Assembly: GCA_019188255.1 (NCBI GenBank) | Contig: JAETXT010000013.1 | Coordinates: forward strand, 186,001 to 250,000 | Reading direction: 5' to 3' | DNA length: 64,000 nt | Source: Verticillium longisporum | Taxonomy: Eukaryota > Ascomycota > Sordariomycetes > Glomerellales > Plectosphaerellaceae | Shown: positions 11,169 through 23,220 of the stretch, one piece after another | How positions within the stretch are numbered: the stretch's first letter is position 1 | Layout of the letters: each line of letters opens with the position of its first letter | The notes under the pieces: model-generated | Database searches by the model: none | What the model was told of the DNA's origin: nothing | The model's input: only the letters and a program-made list of their open reading frames with translations | Program-made: the position numbers and the translations under genes

Positions 11169-13934
11169 ATGGGGAAGACGTCCAAGTTCACATTCCCCAT
11201 ACCGGGAAAGAAACAAAAGCCAGGCATTGGGCCCATCGTGTCGGGGCCCATGTCAAAAGCGCAAAAGATTCTGGGCACGGCTGAACTCAACATTGACGCA
11301 CCGCAGTGGGACGACATGTCGAATTCGGGAATCAGCATCTCCATATCCGAAAGCACGGCAACGACGAGCTACTACACTAATGATCGAGCGCTGCAGACAG
11401 TCGGCGAAGACGAGGAATATGTTGCCAAAGGCCGAACTAATGCGCGATGGGAATTCGAGTCGGAAACTGTGCCGGCATATCTGCGATCGGGTCGCAACTC
11501 GAGATTGCCAGACGGTGATGGCACTATCCGAGACTTGATGTCGGAAACGTCAAGTCTGAGGAGGCGGCAGTCGAACTCAACGCTTCGATCATGGTATGAC
11601 AAGGCTAAGATGCCTCTGTCCATCTCGCAACAAACGTCAGCCTCCGCCATGGCCAAAGGGCTGCCCTCGAAGGCGAGTGCATTGCTGGACGTAGATACAC
11701 ACGGCAACGTCAGCTCGACAGCATCAACGACATCAAGATCAAAAAGGCCAAGCAGACTGGACCTGTCGCACCTCATGCCTGGCCGACATCGTCGAGAAAG
11801 CCAGTACGGGGAGCCCTCTCCGCGTAGCACGCTCGGACACGATTACGTGACCAAGTCTCCATCAGCAACCTCACTTTCGCCTGCAACACCATCACCAGAT
11901 CAGCAAAGACACACCAAGAGGCTCCTCAGGAAACCAACGAAGGAGCGTCTTGCTGAAATAGTCATTGCGCAACGGCCAACGACAGGGTCGAGCAGTCAAA
12001 AAAGCGTGCCCAATCACGGATTGAATTCGCCCAGGGACTTGTACGATCACTACGAGCAAGCTACCTTCCGTCAGTTCATGGAATCGCCTGAAGGAGAAGA
12101 GGAAAAGATGGATATACCAGACTTTCCGCAGGCGCCTGTGGGGCCGACACCCCTTAAATCCCCATCTCATCCACGAAACAACGCTGCGAATCCTATCATT
12201 CAAGAGCCGCTTACCGCAACCCCTGGCTTACAAGGGGCAGACAGCAGTGGTGAGGCGCAGTGTGCTCGAGCCTTCTCGTCTATACCACAGGCGTCAGTCG
12301 CTGACGACAACTACGCCTCGAGCTTTGCTAGTGTATCGAGCCGTCATACGAAGACGTCAAAAGCGTCAAAGCACACGAATCAGAGTCTTGCAGATTCCGA
12401 CAGACAGGAGCGAAGTGTCTTATCGTTGTCTTCTGACTCGGAGGAGGATGACAGTCTTGTTGAAACTGCATCGAGATCAACGCAGTCCGTGTCGAGTTTT
12501 GGGCGGGCCTCAAGAGACACGCCAACAAGCCCCACCACCACTTCGAGAAAGTCGATCGCATCTCGTGGTGAGTCTGTAGCCAGTGGGTCAGAGAAGAAGA
12601 CTGGCAAGCGTGCGAGCTTTGCTTTGACGCCAACGTACCTTACCATTCCCACTTCTTCACCAGCGGCAAAACCTGCGTCTGTCAATCTGAGGACCAGCTC
12701 ACTGCACAGAGGCAACCTACAACAGCAACAGCAGCACTTGCAACGTTCTCCCTCCAGCCGAGCGTCTTCCCGAATCTCTACCTTGTCAGCTTCGACGACC
12801 AACTCGGATTGGCAAGCGCAGACTGGTTTCGAGGTGAAGGAAGCGAAAGCTGTCATGGTTCGGCCAGTAGCGTCGACATCCCAATCGTTGGCCAGCGAGC
12901 CTCGAAGTTTGCCTGAGGGGAAGTTATCTGGGAGGAAACCCTCGATGCGCTCTGGAGAGCAACCGACGCCTCCACTCAGCCCTACATCACTCGACTTCTG
13001 CGTCGAGCCTGAGAGCTCCATTGACGCTAGCAGCAGCCAGAACCCCAGACTCATGGCAGTCACCCGCCAAGAACAGATGCTGCTGGCAGCTCTGCGCTCG
13101 AAACGTGCCATGATGCGAGAGACGCTGATGGCGGAATTTGAAGGCGGAAGCCAACAAGCCCACGGGTATGGCCACAAGCATACTTCTTCACAGGCAACGA
13201 TCAAAGGCTCAGCCTACCCAGAACCGACGCAGACGCTGCGGCATCAGGGTTCCCGCACGTCGACCGGCACGATAAAGTTGGACAGTCGGGGCTCCGACAG
13301 CAAGCGGGAATCCAGCAACTCCGGTAAGCAGAACGGATATCGCCAACGAAGCTCGGACGGCACCGCAACGAGATCGTCATCATCGCGCAGTGGTTCGGGT
13401 TCGGCGTCCAAGGCTAGCAGTCTGAAGAAGGCCAGATTCGCCGGAGACAGTTCGTCCTCCGCGAATGACGACGGGAGGCATGAACGAGTGCTGCTATATC
13501 TTGACAGGCCGAAACGCAATGTGACCTCGATGGATCTGGCCGAACCGAGCCCTGACTTGAGCGACTTTATGGACTTTGACGGCATAAGCGACGAAGAGGA
13601 TGAGAAGGCCGCCGAAGATTGCCTTTATTCCCACGAAAGCCAACATCGGGTGGAGGCCGGACGACTCTCAGCCAGTCACGCCAGCAGCCAGCGCCGTCGA
13701 GCGGGCGGGGCAAGTCGACCTTCCTCCAGCTCGGCCCCTAGCAAGTCGAAGAGTCCATTGTCACGATCGGAACGGGCCAGCATGGTGGGAGATGTCGAAG
13801 AGAACATGGAAGAGAGACGAATAATGTCTGCAGCAGCTCTTGATGTGCCCGAAATGGGGAGAAAGAAGGCTGCTCGGCTAAGTGCCGTCGGCCGAGCTGG
13901 ACCGGAAGTGGGATGGTGGGGTGACGACGGTTGA
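11169..13934 (+). CDS. Conserved fungal serine-rich protein of unknown function
   Basis: Single-exon gene of 921 residues starting at the ATG in CACAATGG. I recognise no catalytic domain. The N-terminus is lysine-rich (MGKTSKFTFPIPGKKQKPG). The body is very rich in Ser, Thr, Arg and Gln, and largely disordered by composition, with many RxxS-type sites and a polyglutamine run near residue 520. A block around residues 195-210 (SRLDLSHLMPGRHRRES) and one near residue 635 (RQEQMLLAALRSKRAMMRE) look ordered. The latter is a short amphipathic helix and is probably the conserved core. The end is acidic then basic. A phosphorylated scaffold or cytoskeletal/polarity protein is conceivable but unproven. 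Confidence 0.8.
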   Translation: MGKTSKFTFPIPGKKQKPGIGPIVSGPMSKAQKILGTAELNIDAPQWDDMSNSGISISISESTATTSYYTNDRALQTVGEDEEYVAKGRTNARWEFESETVPAYLRSGRNSRLPDGDGTIRDLMSETSSLRRRQSNSTLRSWYDKAKMPLSISQQTSASAMAKGLPSKASALLDVDTHGNVSSTASTTSRSKRPSRLDLSHLMPGRHRRESQYGEPSPRSTLGHDYVTKSPSATSLSPATPSPDQQRHTKRLLRKPTKERLAEIVIAQRPTTGSSSQKSVPNHGLNSPRDLYDHYEQATFRQFMESPEGEEEKMDIPDFPQAPVGPTPLKSPSHPRNNAANPIIQEPLTATPGLQGADSSGEAQCARAFSSIPQASVADDNYASSFASVSSRHTKTSKASKHTNQSLADSDRQERSVLSLSSDSEEDDSLVETASRSTQSVSSFGRASRDTPTSPTTTSRKSIASRGESVASGSEKKTGKRASFALTPTYLTIPTSSPAAKPASVNLRTSSLHRGNLQQQQQHLQRSPSSRASSRISTLSASTTNSDWQAQTGFEVKEAKAVMVRPVASTSQSLASEPRSLPEGKLSGRKPSMRSGEQPTPPLSPTSLDFCVEPESSIDASSSQNPRLMAVTRQEQMLLAALRSKRAMMRETLMAEFEGGSQQAHGYGHKHTSSQATIKGSAYPEPTQTLRHQGSRTSTGTIKLDSRGSDSKRESSNSGKQNGYRQRSSDGTATRSSSSRSGSGSASKASSLKKARFAGDSSSSANDDGRHERVLLYLDRPKRNVTSMDLAEPSPDLSDFMDFDGISDEEDEKAAEDCLYSHESQHRVEAGRLSASHASSQRRRAGGASRPSSSSAPSKSKSPLSRSERASMVGDVEENMEERRIMSAAALDVPEMGRKKAARLSAVGRAGPEVGWWGDDG

Positions 13935-14742
13935 GGAGTGGACTCGTGTGATGGAGCAACTTCTTTGATACCCCTGGTCAGGACCTTTATTTTCCTTTGT
14001 CAGAATTCGATATGGCCTCTTGTAGCCTGCTGTCTCGAGCCGAACAAATGTGGTGGCAGACGGACGGCAGACGAACGGGAGGGGTTGATGGTGAAAGCGA
14101 AGGCGAGAGTCGTTTTTGCATCTTTTCGGAAGGATATGACGAACTTCATATGACGGCGTTCATGTACAACACAACAAATTTCCTAGAAGTCATCATCAGC
14201 AGTATTGTAATGGCGGAAGAGTTGGGCATATGCAGCTCAGAGGAAATGTCTGAGGGAATACCGAAGGGCAGGATGAGGGGAGAGGAGAAGACGACGTGGA
14301 CCGAAGATTTTTAGGTACACCCTCCGTAATGGAAACAGGACATTATGGAGGAAGGAGACAGGAACCATTAGACGGCAGCAACATTCTTGCAACTTCCTTC
14401 CTCGTATCGTGCAGGCTACTGATACGTTGCGTACCTCAGGTACCTAAGGTACCTTATGTCATTGTGCACCTTGCGCGGACTGTCTAGCAAGCGCGCGGCC
14501 TTGAGCGAACCCTCATCAGTTTGGTCGAATAAATAAGCAAGACAGTGATGGGCTTCTCGAATGGCAGAGCAAATCTACGGGCGCGATGCCCGTATTGTAT
14601 GAGTAAAGGGTACCGAGTAATGTACAACACATTGATACAATTCAAGACTGAGACTGCCGCCCAGCTTTCCCATTCTTTTCGGTCGCTCCAAACGCCTATC
14701 TGTGCGCTGACTGAAGACCACGATCACCACGCAACACTTCAC
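13935..14742. other. Intergenic between convergent genes, with a GGTACC-rich palindrome
   Basis: Downstream regions of two convergent genes. No coding signal is seen. At 14431-14455 there are three overlapping GTACC blocks, and AGGTACCTAAGGTACCTT forms a near-perfect palindrome. Confidence 0.5.
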
Positions 14743-15968
14743 TTAGCTCCTGTTGGCCGCCTTGTCGAAGCTGTCAAGAACCGTGTTCTTCAGGTTTCTT
14801 GGCGCATCAGCCTCGGCCTCCCCGTCATTCTCGTTGGCGATAATCTGCTTTGCCACTGTCCTCGCTTGGGTCTGGCTGACCTTGCCGTAGACGCTAAGGC
14901 CCGTGGCAATCATGCTACCAATGTCGCCCACGTTGCCCGGCACCACGACGGCCGTGCTCTCCTTGGCGAGCTTGCCAAAGGCATCCACGTACTTCTCCGC
15001 CACAGACAGGCTGACAGCACCTTGCGCAGCCTCCTCGCCTTCGGGGATGCTCTTCGCGACGGCCCCAATACCCGCCGCCGTGGCCTTGGCCTTCATGAAG
15101 ATGGCCTCGGCCTCACCGGACGCGCGGTTGATCTGCTCGGCCTTCAGAGCCTCGGAGGCGAGGATCACGCTCTGCTTCTTACCCTCGGCAATGTTGATGG
15201 CCGACTGCCTCTGGCCCTCGGAGTCGAGAATATCGGCACGCTTCGAGCGCTCGGCTGGCACCTGGCGGCGCATGGCCTCGGCGACGGCATCGGGGGCGGG
15301 AATGTCGCGCATCTCGTAACGGAGGGAGGTCACGTCCCACGCCTGCGCAGCCTCGTTGTTGGGGGGGGAGATGTTCGTGTTGAGGGCGGCACGCTCCTTG
15401 AGGACGTGGTCGAGGGACAGCTGGCCGATTTCGGAGCGCATCGTCGTCTGCGCCAGCTGGGAGATGGCGTACTCGGCGTCTTCGACACCGTAGCTGTACG
15501 TAGTGAGGTCAGCACGGGGTCACGAGGAGCTCGCTTGAAACTAGAATGACAGTACCTGGCCTTGTATGCATCAAAGACGCGTGTGTAGAGCACACCGTCG
15601 AGGTCGAGTGTGACGTTGTCGGCCGTGATGGCGCTTTGGCTGGGGATCTCAATGGCGTTTTCCTTCAGCGACTTGACGTATGCGATGCGGTCGATGAAGG
15701 GGACCAGAACGGCGAGACCGGGATCCAGGATCCGGTTGAATTTTCCCATGCGCTCAACGATCCATGCTGTTTGTTGCGGTACGAACCGGATGATTGTGTT
15801 TGCAGGGAGCGACGGCTTCTGGAAGTAAGAAGGAACACCGCCAGCCGCAGCGCTGGCGCCGAAGGAAGAGGGAATGAGATTCCTCGAGGTCGTCTGGAAG
15901 CTCCTCGACTGGAGCAAAGCCCTTCGTAGGGGCGGGGTGAGGGCCGCCTTGGTCATTACCGAGGCCAT
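14743..15968 (-). CDS. Mitochondrial stomatin-like protein (SLP2/STOML2 type)
   Basis: Inner-membrane SPFH-domain scaffold of 387 residues. Two exons, 15968-15556 and 15493-14743, are joined through DAYKA|SYGVEDAEYA with a 62-bp GT...AG intron. The ATG chosen (MASVMTKAAL) begins an Arg/Ser/Leu-rich presequence with RRALLQSRSF, typical of matrix targeting; an upstream in-frame ATG would add 50 unrelated residues. The SPFH core runs from about residue 55 (WIVERMGKFNRIL) through DNVTLDLDGVLYTRV to VLKERAALN. A long alanine/glutamate coiled-coil follows (AEAIFMKAKATAAG). Family members organise cardiolipin-rich membrane and protease complexes, and length and order fit the family. Confidence 0.93.
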
Positions 15969-16754
15969 CTTTGTTGCATTGGTGGTCGCAAAGCTGAGGT
16001 TGTCTGGCAATAGGCAGTCCACGCAGCGCTTGCTGAGGTGTTGAACGTGATGACATGGGAAAAACCGGGGTTGCAACTCCAGCTGCTTGGCGGATCTACC
16101 GATAATTTGCCGACACACCGAGCGACACCTCGCCCAAGACGGTGAGTGGACGTCGACGGCGACAACGATGTACGACCACAGCTCTGCCTAGAGCGGATTT
16201 TTTTTCCATGGAATCATAGGATTGCCTTTTTGACAGTGTAAAATTTAAAAAGGAGGTATTCCATGTTGAGGACGAAGCGCGGGTCACGGAGCGCAAAGTA
16301 GGCCAGTTCATATTGCTCAGAATGCGTCAGGAAGTAGCTTGCTTCCTGGGTTGAGCCAGGGTAGCGCCCGACCCAGCTCATACCCGGGGCGAGACCGCTG
16401 AGAAGACTCAAAATTTGCTTCATCTTCTCTTGACGTAGGGGAGCCTCCGGTCGCTGCCATCGATCTTGCGGATGGCGTTGGATGTCCTAGTGGCGCCTGC
16501 TCCGATCTTCCTCCTCAGCGAAACAGATTTGTCACGATCCTGCCAGTATCGGGCTTGAGTCAAACCGATATTACCCATGAAGTCACTGGGGAAAGAGGCA
16601 AAGCTGGTCAGGGACGGAAGTCAACGTTTCCTCGACCTTAAGCTCAAGCCCAAGGAGTCAAGCGGTAGAGCCTGGCCAACAGGCGAAATGTATATCAACT
16701 CATGATCATTGACTCGTCTGTTGTCATAACACGCCTGACTCTGTATTCTACGCG
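15969..16754. other. Intergenic, one doubtful 69-codon minus-strand ORF
   Basis: Upstream of the stomatin-like gene and downstream of MMS2. A minus-strand ORF at 16423-16214 (begins MKQILSLLSG) has balanced composition but no recognised family, so I do not call it a gene. Nothing else is seen. Confidence 0.4.
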
Positions 16755-17335
16755 CTACTCGTAGCAGGCGCCCTCGGGAGGCTGAGGGATCTTCTTGTTG
16801 GAGGGCGACGCCATGTACCTCCTGATCTCGATAAGGACCGTCTCCATGGTGTTCTCGCGCTTCCACTGCGCGAGACACGGCAGCTGCTGGGGGACGACGT
16901 CGCCGTTGCGCGGGTCGAGGCAGGGAGGGTTGCCCTGGCTGATGAACTGGATCGTTGGAGGCTCGTCGGGGTACTTGGGTCCGCAGTGCATCTTGACGGA
17001 GTAAATGCGGTTCTCGTGGACGCTCTGCCGAGGAAATATGTCAGTGGAGGCGCTGCGGCAGGGGCAGGGGCAGGTTGAGCGACGCCGAAGAAGCGGTCGA
17101 GCGTGGGAGAACGGGACCTACATGAGGAGGACCGAGGATGGTGCCGTTCCAGTCGGACATGAGCAGGTCCTCGTTGTCGTTCAGACCATAGGAGCAGGCC
17201 TCTGCATTCAGTGTCAGTTAAACTTGCGCCACGTGCCAAGGGGACTGTAGACTTGCGGCTACCTGCTCCAAGGCCCTTTTCGCCCTTCTCGAGCTCCTCG
17301 AGGAGACGGAAATTCCTAGGTACCTTGGCGCTCAT
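16755..17335 (-). CDS. mms2: Ubiquitin-conjugating enzyme variant MMS2/UEV1
   Basis: Catalytically inactive E2 variant that pairs with Ubc13 to build Lys63-linked ubiquitin chains in post-replication DNA repair. Three exons, 17335-17263, 17201-17122 and 17024-16755, give 140 residues (yeast Mms2 is 137). Introns of 61 and 97 bp are GT...AG and restore frame: LGA|EACSYGL and LGPPH|SVHENRI. The E2 fold is readable: NFRLLEELEKGEKG, MSDWNGTILGP, YPDEPPTIQFIS, and a C-terminal helix with TVLIEIRRYM. The usual HPN...C active-site stretch is absent, as expected for a variant. It is transcribed divergently from MON2 with 464 bp between the starts. Confidence 0.95.
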
Positions 17336-17799
17336 GATGCTGCTCCTTGTGATCGGTCAAAGGCTTGGGTATTGGGGTATTGGGGGGGCCAGAATCGGCT
17401 TGGAGCAGTATGGGCAGGATGGGCAGTATGGGCAGTATGGGCAGTGTGGTTTGCTGTGACTGATGATGCCGATGAGGGGCAGTGCTCTGGCGCGGGACAA
17501 ACAGTCTGAGACGCAGGTGGGCTGGCTCTTGAGGTACCTCCTTGACCTTGGACAATCGCGGGGCACTTGGGGTGGCCCAGGTGGGGAGCACGCACTTTGG
17601 TGCCCCCAGCGACGGCCCATGATGCTGACTCAGCATTCAAGGTGACAGCTCTCACCCTCGCCTGTCCCTTCCATCAGTCTCACCAGCTGCATCGTCATGC
17701 TGGCGCGATACTATCCACCATCGACGACGTGACCACTGACTTGATTCCCGGATTAGCTGGTCCGAAAGATGGGCCAAGCCGCATTCAGCTCATGAAACA
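17336..17799. promoter_or_regulatory. Divergent promoter region of MMS2 and MON2
   Basis: The 464-bp gap between two outward-facing starts must hold both promoters. It contains a pyrimidine/purine-biased repeat of ATGGGCAGT units around 17409-17450. No TATA box is clear. Confidence 0.45.
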
Positions 17800-20700
17800 A
17801 TGACGACCCAATTGCTTGCCACGGAGCTCGCGAACCTCATCTCAGAGAGCAAGCGCAAGCATACCGACCTCCGACAGGCAGCCGAGAAAGCTCTCGAGGA
17901 GCTCAAAGCCGTCACCAGCAAAGCATCCAACGAGGCCCAAGCCATATCTGAACTCACGCAACGACCCAACTTTGTCAACCCCTTCGTCATTGCTTGCGGC
18001 ACTAAGAATACCAAGTTCACCGCCATCGCCATCGTCTGTCTCCAACGCCTCATCCTTGTCCGGGCCTTACCCAGAGGAAAGCTCAGTCATGTCCTTGAGG
18101 CCTTGAGAGAGGCCACGTCTGCTGGACTCGATGTGCAGCTCAAAATTCTGCAAATTCTACCCACGCTGTTACAAAACTACGCTGGGATGTGAAGGGCGAC
18201 TTACTGGTCACAGCCTTGAATATCTGCTTCATCCTACAGACTAGCAAGAATGCAATCGTCAACAACACCTCAGCTGCGACGCTGCAGCAGCTCGTGGTCT
18301 CCGTCTTCGATAAGGTGGTCACCGAGGATCGTATGTTCAACTACCATGTTGATGCGACAACGCTGACTAGGTACTAGGAACTGCACCCGCCGATGGCCCT
18401 CCAGCAGGCGAGGCTCCTACAGCGGACGCAGACATTCCGCTTCGCGAAGCCGCCCTCGATGCATACAGAGTTAGTCGGAATCTCCTCAAACTTCATGGCG
18501 CTGAAAACTGTACTGATCGGCATAGATCTTCAAAGACCTGTGCCTCATGACGGAAAACCAGCGACCTGAGTATCTCAGGTTGTCTGCTTTGCCGCAGACC
18601 TTTGGCCTCGAGCTGATAGAATCTGTTCTGACGAACCATGCGGCGATCTTCGTAAGCCACCCGGAACAGGCGTTCATCCTTCAGAGTCGGGTCATGCCGT
18701 TCATCATCAGCGCCCTGAAGGACAGGCCAAACTTTGCGACCTCGGTGCGACTCGTACGCATTCTGTATACCCTCCTTCGACGACATCTCAATATCCTTCC
18801 AACCGAAGGTGGAGATGCGTTGGATATTCTCACTCATTTGCTCGACCAGGACACGGCTCTCTGGAAACGAGCCCTCTGTATGGAGGTCTTCCGCGGTATT
18901 TTCTCTGAACATGCTCTCCTCCGCCGAATCTTCATGCTCTATGATGCCAAAGAGGGCGAGAAGAATATCCTCCAGACGCTGACGGCAACCTTTGTCCGGA
19001 TAAGTACCGAAAAACCTGCTGTCATCGGACTGGGCCATCAGTCGACTTTGCCCGTGGCGAATCCGTATGCGAATTCCGGCGCGACTGCCGACCAGGTCGT
19101 CTTGGAAACAGGTGGCGTCACTGGTATCATGAGCGGCTCCGTCGGATCTGAAGGCTCAAACACCGGAATCAGCTCTCAATGGAGCAACATGCGAGTGCCT
19201 TGCATTGATCAACTGGACAAGACGGAGCCGCCATCCATTCCGGAGTCGTATATCTACAGTCTCACTTTGTCCTGCATCTCTTCCTTCTCGGAAGGGCTGG
19301 CCAAGTTCATTCTGCCCCTGACGGTGTCGGCAGAGGGGAGAAGCCGAAAGAGAAGCTTGAGGCAAGACGTCGGGCGAGAATCCCCAGGACCAAATGCGGA
19401 AGACTCTCCTCATGCACTTGGCCCTCGAGGTCATCTTGAGCGAGCAGGGTCTTTCAAGAGAAACCCAGTGCCTCGAAACCCCCTCACATTGGAAGACCAT
19501 CCGTTATACGCGGAAGTCAAGATTTGTGCTGCGATTGTAGACGAATGCTGGCCCGCCATTCTCGCGACCTGCTCGACGTTCCTCTACGCGGCGCTAGATT
19601 CCGAATACTACCACAGTCTGGTCAGGGCGTTCCAGAAGTTTGCCCATGTTGCTGGCCTGCTTCAGTTGTCAACACCACGAGATGCCTTTCTTACAACGCT
19701 CGGAAAGGCCGCCGTGCCTCCCAATGTATTCACTGCTTGCCTGAACGCCGGCAGCAATGCGCGCACCCCTAGCTTCGATGCATCAAGTACATCCCACAAC
19801 AGTATCCTCAGCAACGCCAAGGGCTTGCTCAGTGTGGACAGTCTAGTTGGACAAGGCCCTTTGGCAGCGGAAAGAGGTCGTCAGCCATCGAGTGATGCCA
19901 GCGGTGCCACACTTACAACCCGAAATTTGCTTTGCCTCCGGGCGCTGCTCAATCTTGGAATTGCTTTGGGCCCTACGTTGGGGCCATCCTGGCGCATCAT
20001 ACTAGCAACACTTCAGCAGGCTGACTTTGTGCTCTTCTCAACCCACAAGACACCGTCGAGGACACCAACCGCGATTCGGGGTCAAGACAATCAAGTCGAA
20101 GGGGATTCCAACTCGCTAGTAGCCAACTTCGGCGCAGAAACCAAGGCAGTTGAGACGGCAGCATCACGTCTCATTGAAAGCACGGTTGACTTCCCCAATG
20201 ACGCATTCATACAGGTTGTCGATGCGATTTGCGATCTCCTAGATACGAATGCCGAAGACAAAACAGAGGAAGGCAGTCGGCCCCAGTCGCCCCCAGGCGG
20301 TGCTACTTTGAAGCCGACGAGCCAACATCGAAAAGCACCAAGCCCGTCGGCTGGTGCCTCGGCGCCCAATCAGCAAGATCAGTTCGCTTTGGCCAAACTT
20401 GGAGATATTGCTACCATCAATATCGAGCGACTCTTGTCATATCCGCCTGATGTGTCAGGCTGGGGCTCCCTCGTTTGTCAACTTGCCGAGACCCTCAATT
20501 CGACGACTGCCAACGCGTCGGTCCGCCTGAGAGCTGCGGAAATTCTCGTGAACCTGGCACTGGAATCGGCCAACGTCGCTTTGACGCTCGAGCCTGAAGA
20601 GCGAGGCCCTGTCCAACTACAAGTCCTCGAGTCGTTGCGAAATGCCCTGCGGCCACTCGAGAAGGAGGATCGCGATACTTCGGTGGCAAATCACGCAACA

Positions 20701-23220
20701 GATGTTGAGATACACAAAGTCATTCTTGAGGGGCTGAAGAGCCTCCTGGAAAACTGCGGCGAGGCGCTTGTCAGCGGGTGGGAAATCGCCTTTGAGATCA
20801 TCGGATCTATCTTTATGAACCGAACGATTGCACCAGACGACAGAAAGCCTTCGGATGCACCGACGGCTACGCTGCTAACAAGATCTCCGAAACTGGTTCG
20901 TTCGTCGTTCAGCTCATTGCAGCTCATTTGTTCCGACTTTCTTACATCGCTCCCGAACGACTGTTTTCTCATTCTCGTTGATACCCTTTACAAATTCTCT
21001 TCGCAATATGACGATCTCAACATCGCTTTGACGGTATATCCCCTCTCCTCAGGTCACCTCGGTCGGCTTTACTGACAAGCGCAGACCGTTACGTTCTTCT
21101 GGGTTTTGTCAGACCACCTGTCAGGGAAGAACAAGCCAATGTCTATCACGACGAGCCTCATGGACGGCGCAGAAGTATCGGACCTGGCCGCACTCGCAGG
21201 CAATCCCAAGCAAAAGTCGTCAAATGCTGCACTCTGGATGCTTCTATTACTTCGCCTCACTGCTGTCACAGCAGACGATCGTTTAGAGCTTCGGAACAGT
21301 GAGTGCCCCCCCTTTTTACTGTATTCAAGCATGCTGACTTGCGAAGGCGCCATCCAGACCCTGCTCCGCATCTTTGACGCCTACGGCGACAATTTGAACC
21401 CAGAGGCATGGTTCACCTGCGTCAAGTTTGTCATCTTTAGGCTTCTGTCATCAATCGAAGACGAGCTTCGTTCACCAAAGGCTAGCGAGGGGGACGAAGA
21501 TGATCGGAAGGAATGGCACGGAACATCAGTGCTCGTGCTGAACGGCATTTCCCAGCTATTAGCCTCGTACCTAAATGTTCTCTCGAAGCATCCATCGTTC
21601 AACAACTTGTGGCAAGAGCTCCTTGCTCATTTCACCACACTCTTGGACTTCAAGATCTTAGACGTCAGCACCGCAACCTTCAAGGCACTCGGTCAGATCC
21701 TCGCCCAGGGACAGCCACACCACAAGTCGAGTTTCAGCAAAGAGACTGTCGACGCGGCGTGGCAATTGTGGTCGCGAGGCATCCCTGTGGCGGCAGGAGA
21801 CGACGGCACAAAGAACGACAATCAAAACTGCCTGACCGCCTACGTAGGCGCGTTTCATGATGTTTACCGGTTGGTCAGCGCAGACTTGACGGTCGAGCGG
21901 GTTCGCCAAATGTTGACCTTGTTCCGAGAGGCGTTGCAACGGGCCACGGTGGGAGCCTACGTCAATGATGTTGAGTACACCACGCCTCTCCAGAATCAGG
22001 TCCTGGAAGCCATCAAGACAATCCGAACGGACCTCGAGGGCGTCCCATCGGCCATGATCTCACAAGTTGCCGAGTTTGTGCGACTGCCATTCAATCGCGA
22101 TCCCGCGAGGGAAGGGGCATCCAAGCGCACATATGTTGCCATGTCCAAGGGCAGCATGGCAGTCTTGCAAAGACTGGTATTGATCCATGCTGGCGACGCC
22201 GACGTGTATGCCAGTGGGGCCTTTTCTGCAGCACTGTCGGCGTTGTCCAAGGCCATCATTCTCAAATACCGATTCCCAATCGTCACGAAATCTACCCAAC
22301 CGTGGAGGCTTGCAACAGATTCTACATTGGCCGTCTTGGAAGGAACACTTCCCCATCTACACACGCTTGACGTGCCAAAAGAAACTATCCCTGACATCTG
22401 GCGGCTGATAGTTGATGCTGCTGACGGCATCATTAGCGCCGACACTGAAGCGGCGCCCGACAAGACGGATATTCTGGACGACGAGGCCTTTGACATGAAG
22501 TCATTCCGCAAACTGCGGGAGCTCATTATTCCCTCGCTCGGCGCCGAGGTCATTCCCGACAAGACGCGCAAAGCGTATGCGGAGAGCCTGTTCCGAACGT
22601 CGATGATTCACACCCCACCGCCGGGCGATTCGGCGCTCGGTGCTGATGGTGCTGGCCTCTCAGCGATGTACAAGCCGCGAAAGGGCCGTACATCCGACCC
22701 AGCGGCCAAGGCACGATCAAAGATGAGCTACGTCTGTCTCGAGGAGCTCTTTTCGCTCGTCGCCACGCACGACGAGGACACGCCCGGGCCGTCCATCACG
22801 ATCCAGCCACCGACCCCTCGCTGGCCGCCTCCAGCCCTCACCCTGCCTCACCCGGCACCCGAACCGATCAGCAGCCTCCACATCCGGACCGCTCGTGCCA
22901 CCGCACCGTTTCTCATATTGAGGGCCGCCTTACCGCTGCGGGCCTTCATTGCCGACCAGCCCCTTCGAGGCCGTATGCCGCAGCCCCTCTCACAACGGCG
23001 GGAGCTCCTTCGCCTGCTCGAGGCGCTTGTAGCCCTGCAGTCGCAGCCCGAGGCCATTCCCGACTCGCCGAACGTGGAGTGTGAGACGAGGAAGCACCTT
23101 TTGCGGTTGTATCCCTTGCTCGTGGCTGTCGTACGCGTCGCTGGGGCGGCAGGTGACGAGGCCGTACTGCATCTCGGCACGGAAGCGTTGGACATTGTGG
23201 GCGGGGAGCTTGGGGGTTGA
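17800..23220 (+). CDS. mon2: MON2-family regulator of endosome-Golgi traffic, with one apparent frameshift
   Basis: Large peripheral Golgi/endosome protein related to Sec7 GEFs but lacking a Sec7 domain; with Dopey/Neo1 partners it acts in retrograde sorting. Exons: 17800-18330, 18378-18469, 18526-21033, 21085-21298 and 21347-23220, giving about 1739 residues if the frame is repaired. The N-terminal DCB region shows LLATELANLISESKRKH, then LLQNYAG, then VKGDLLVTALNICFILQ. Later blocks include NIALTTVTFFWVLSD across intron 3 and RNSAIQTLLRIFDAYG across intron 4. All introns are 47-56 bp with GT...AG ends. Between AG and VKGD the frame slips at the GGG run 18184-18186: one missing G gives a TGA at 18190. 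The flanking protein is well conserved on both sides, so the gene is otherwise intact. Confidence 0.9.

Noticed and set aside
14545..15549. A 334-codon plus-strand open frame
   Set aside because: Antisense to the stomatin-like gene, which has conserved domains and a valid intron on the other strand.
16214..16423. 69-codon minus-strand ORF MKQILSLLSG...
   Set aside because: Plausible composition but no family, no promoter and no neighbour evidence.
16755..17335. Active E2 ubiquitin-conjugating enzyme
   Set aside because: The HPN motif and catalytic cysteine context are missing; sequence and length match the inactive MMS2/UEV family.
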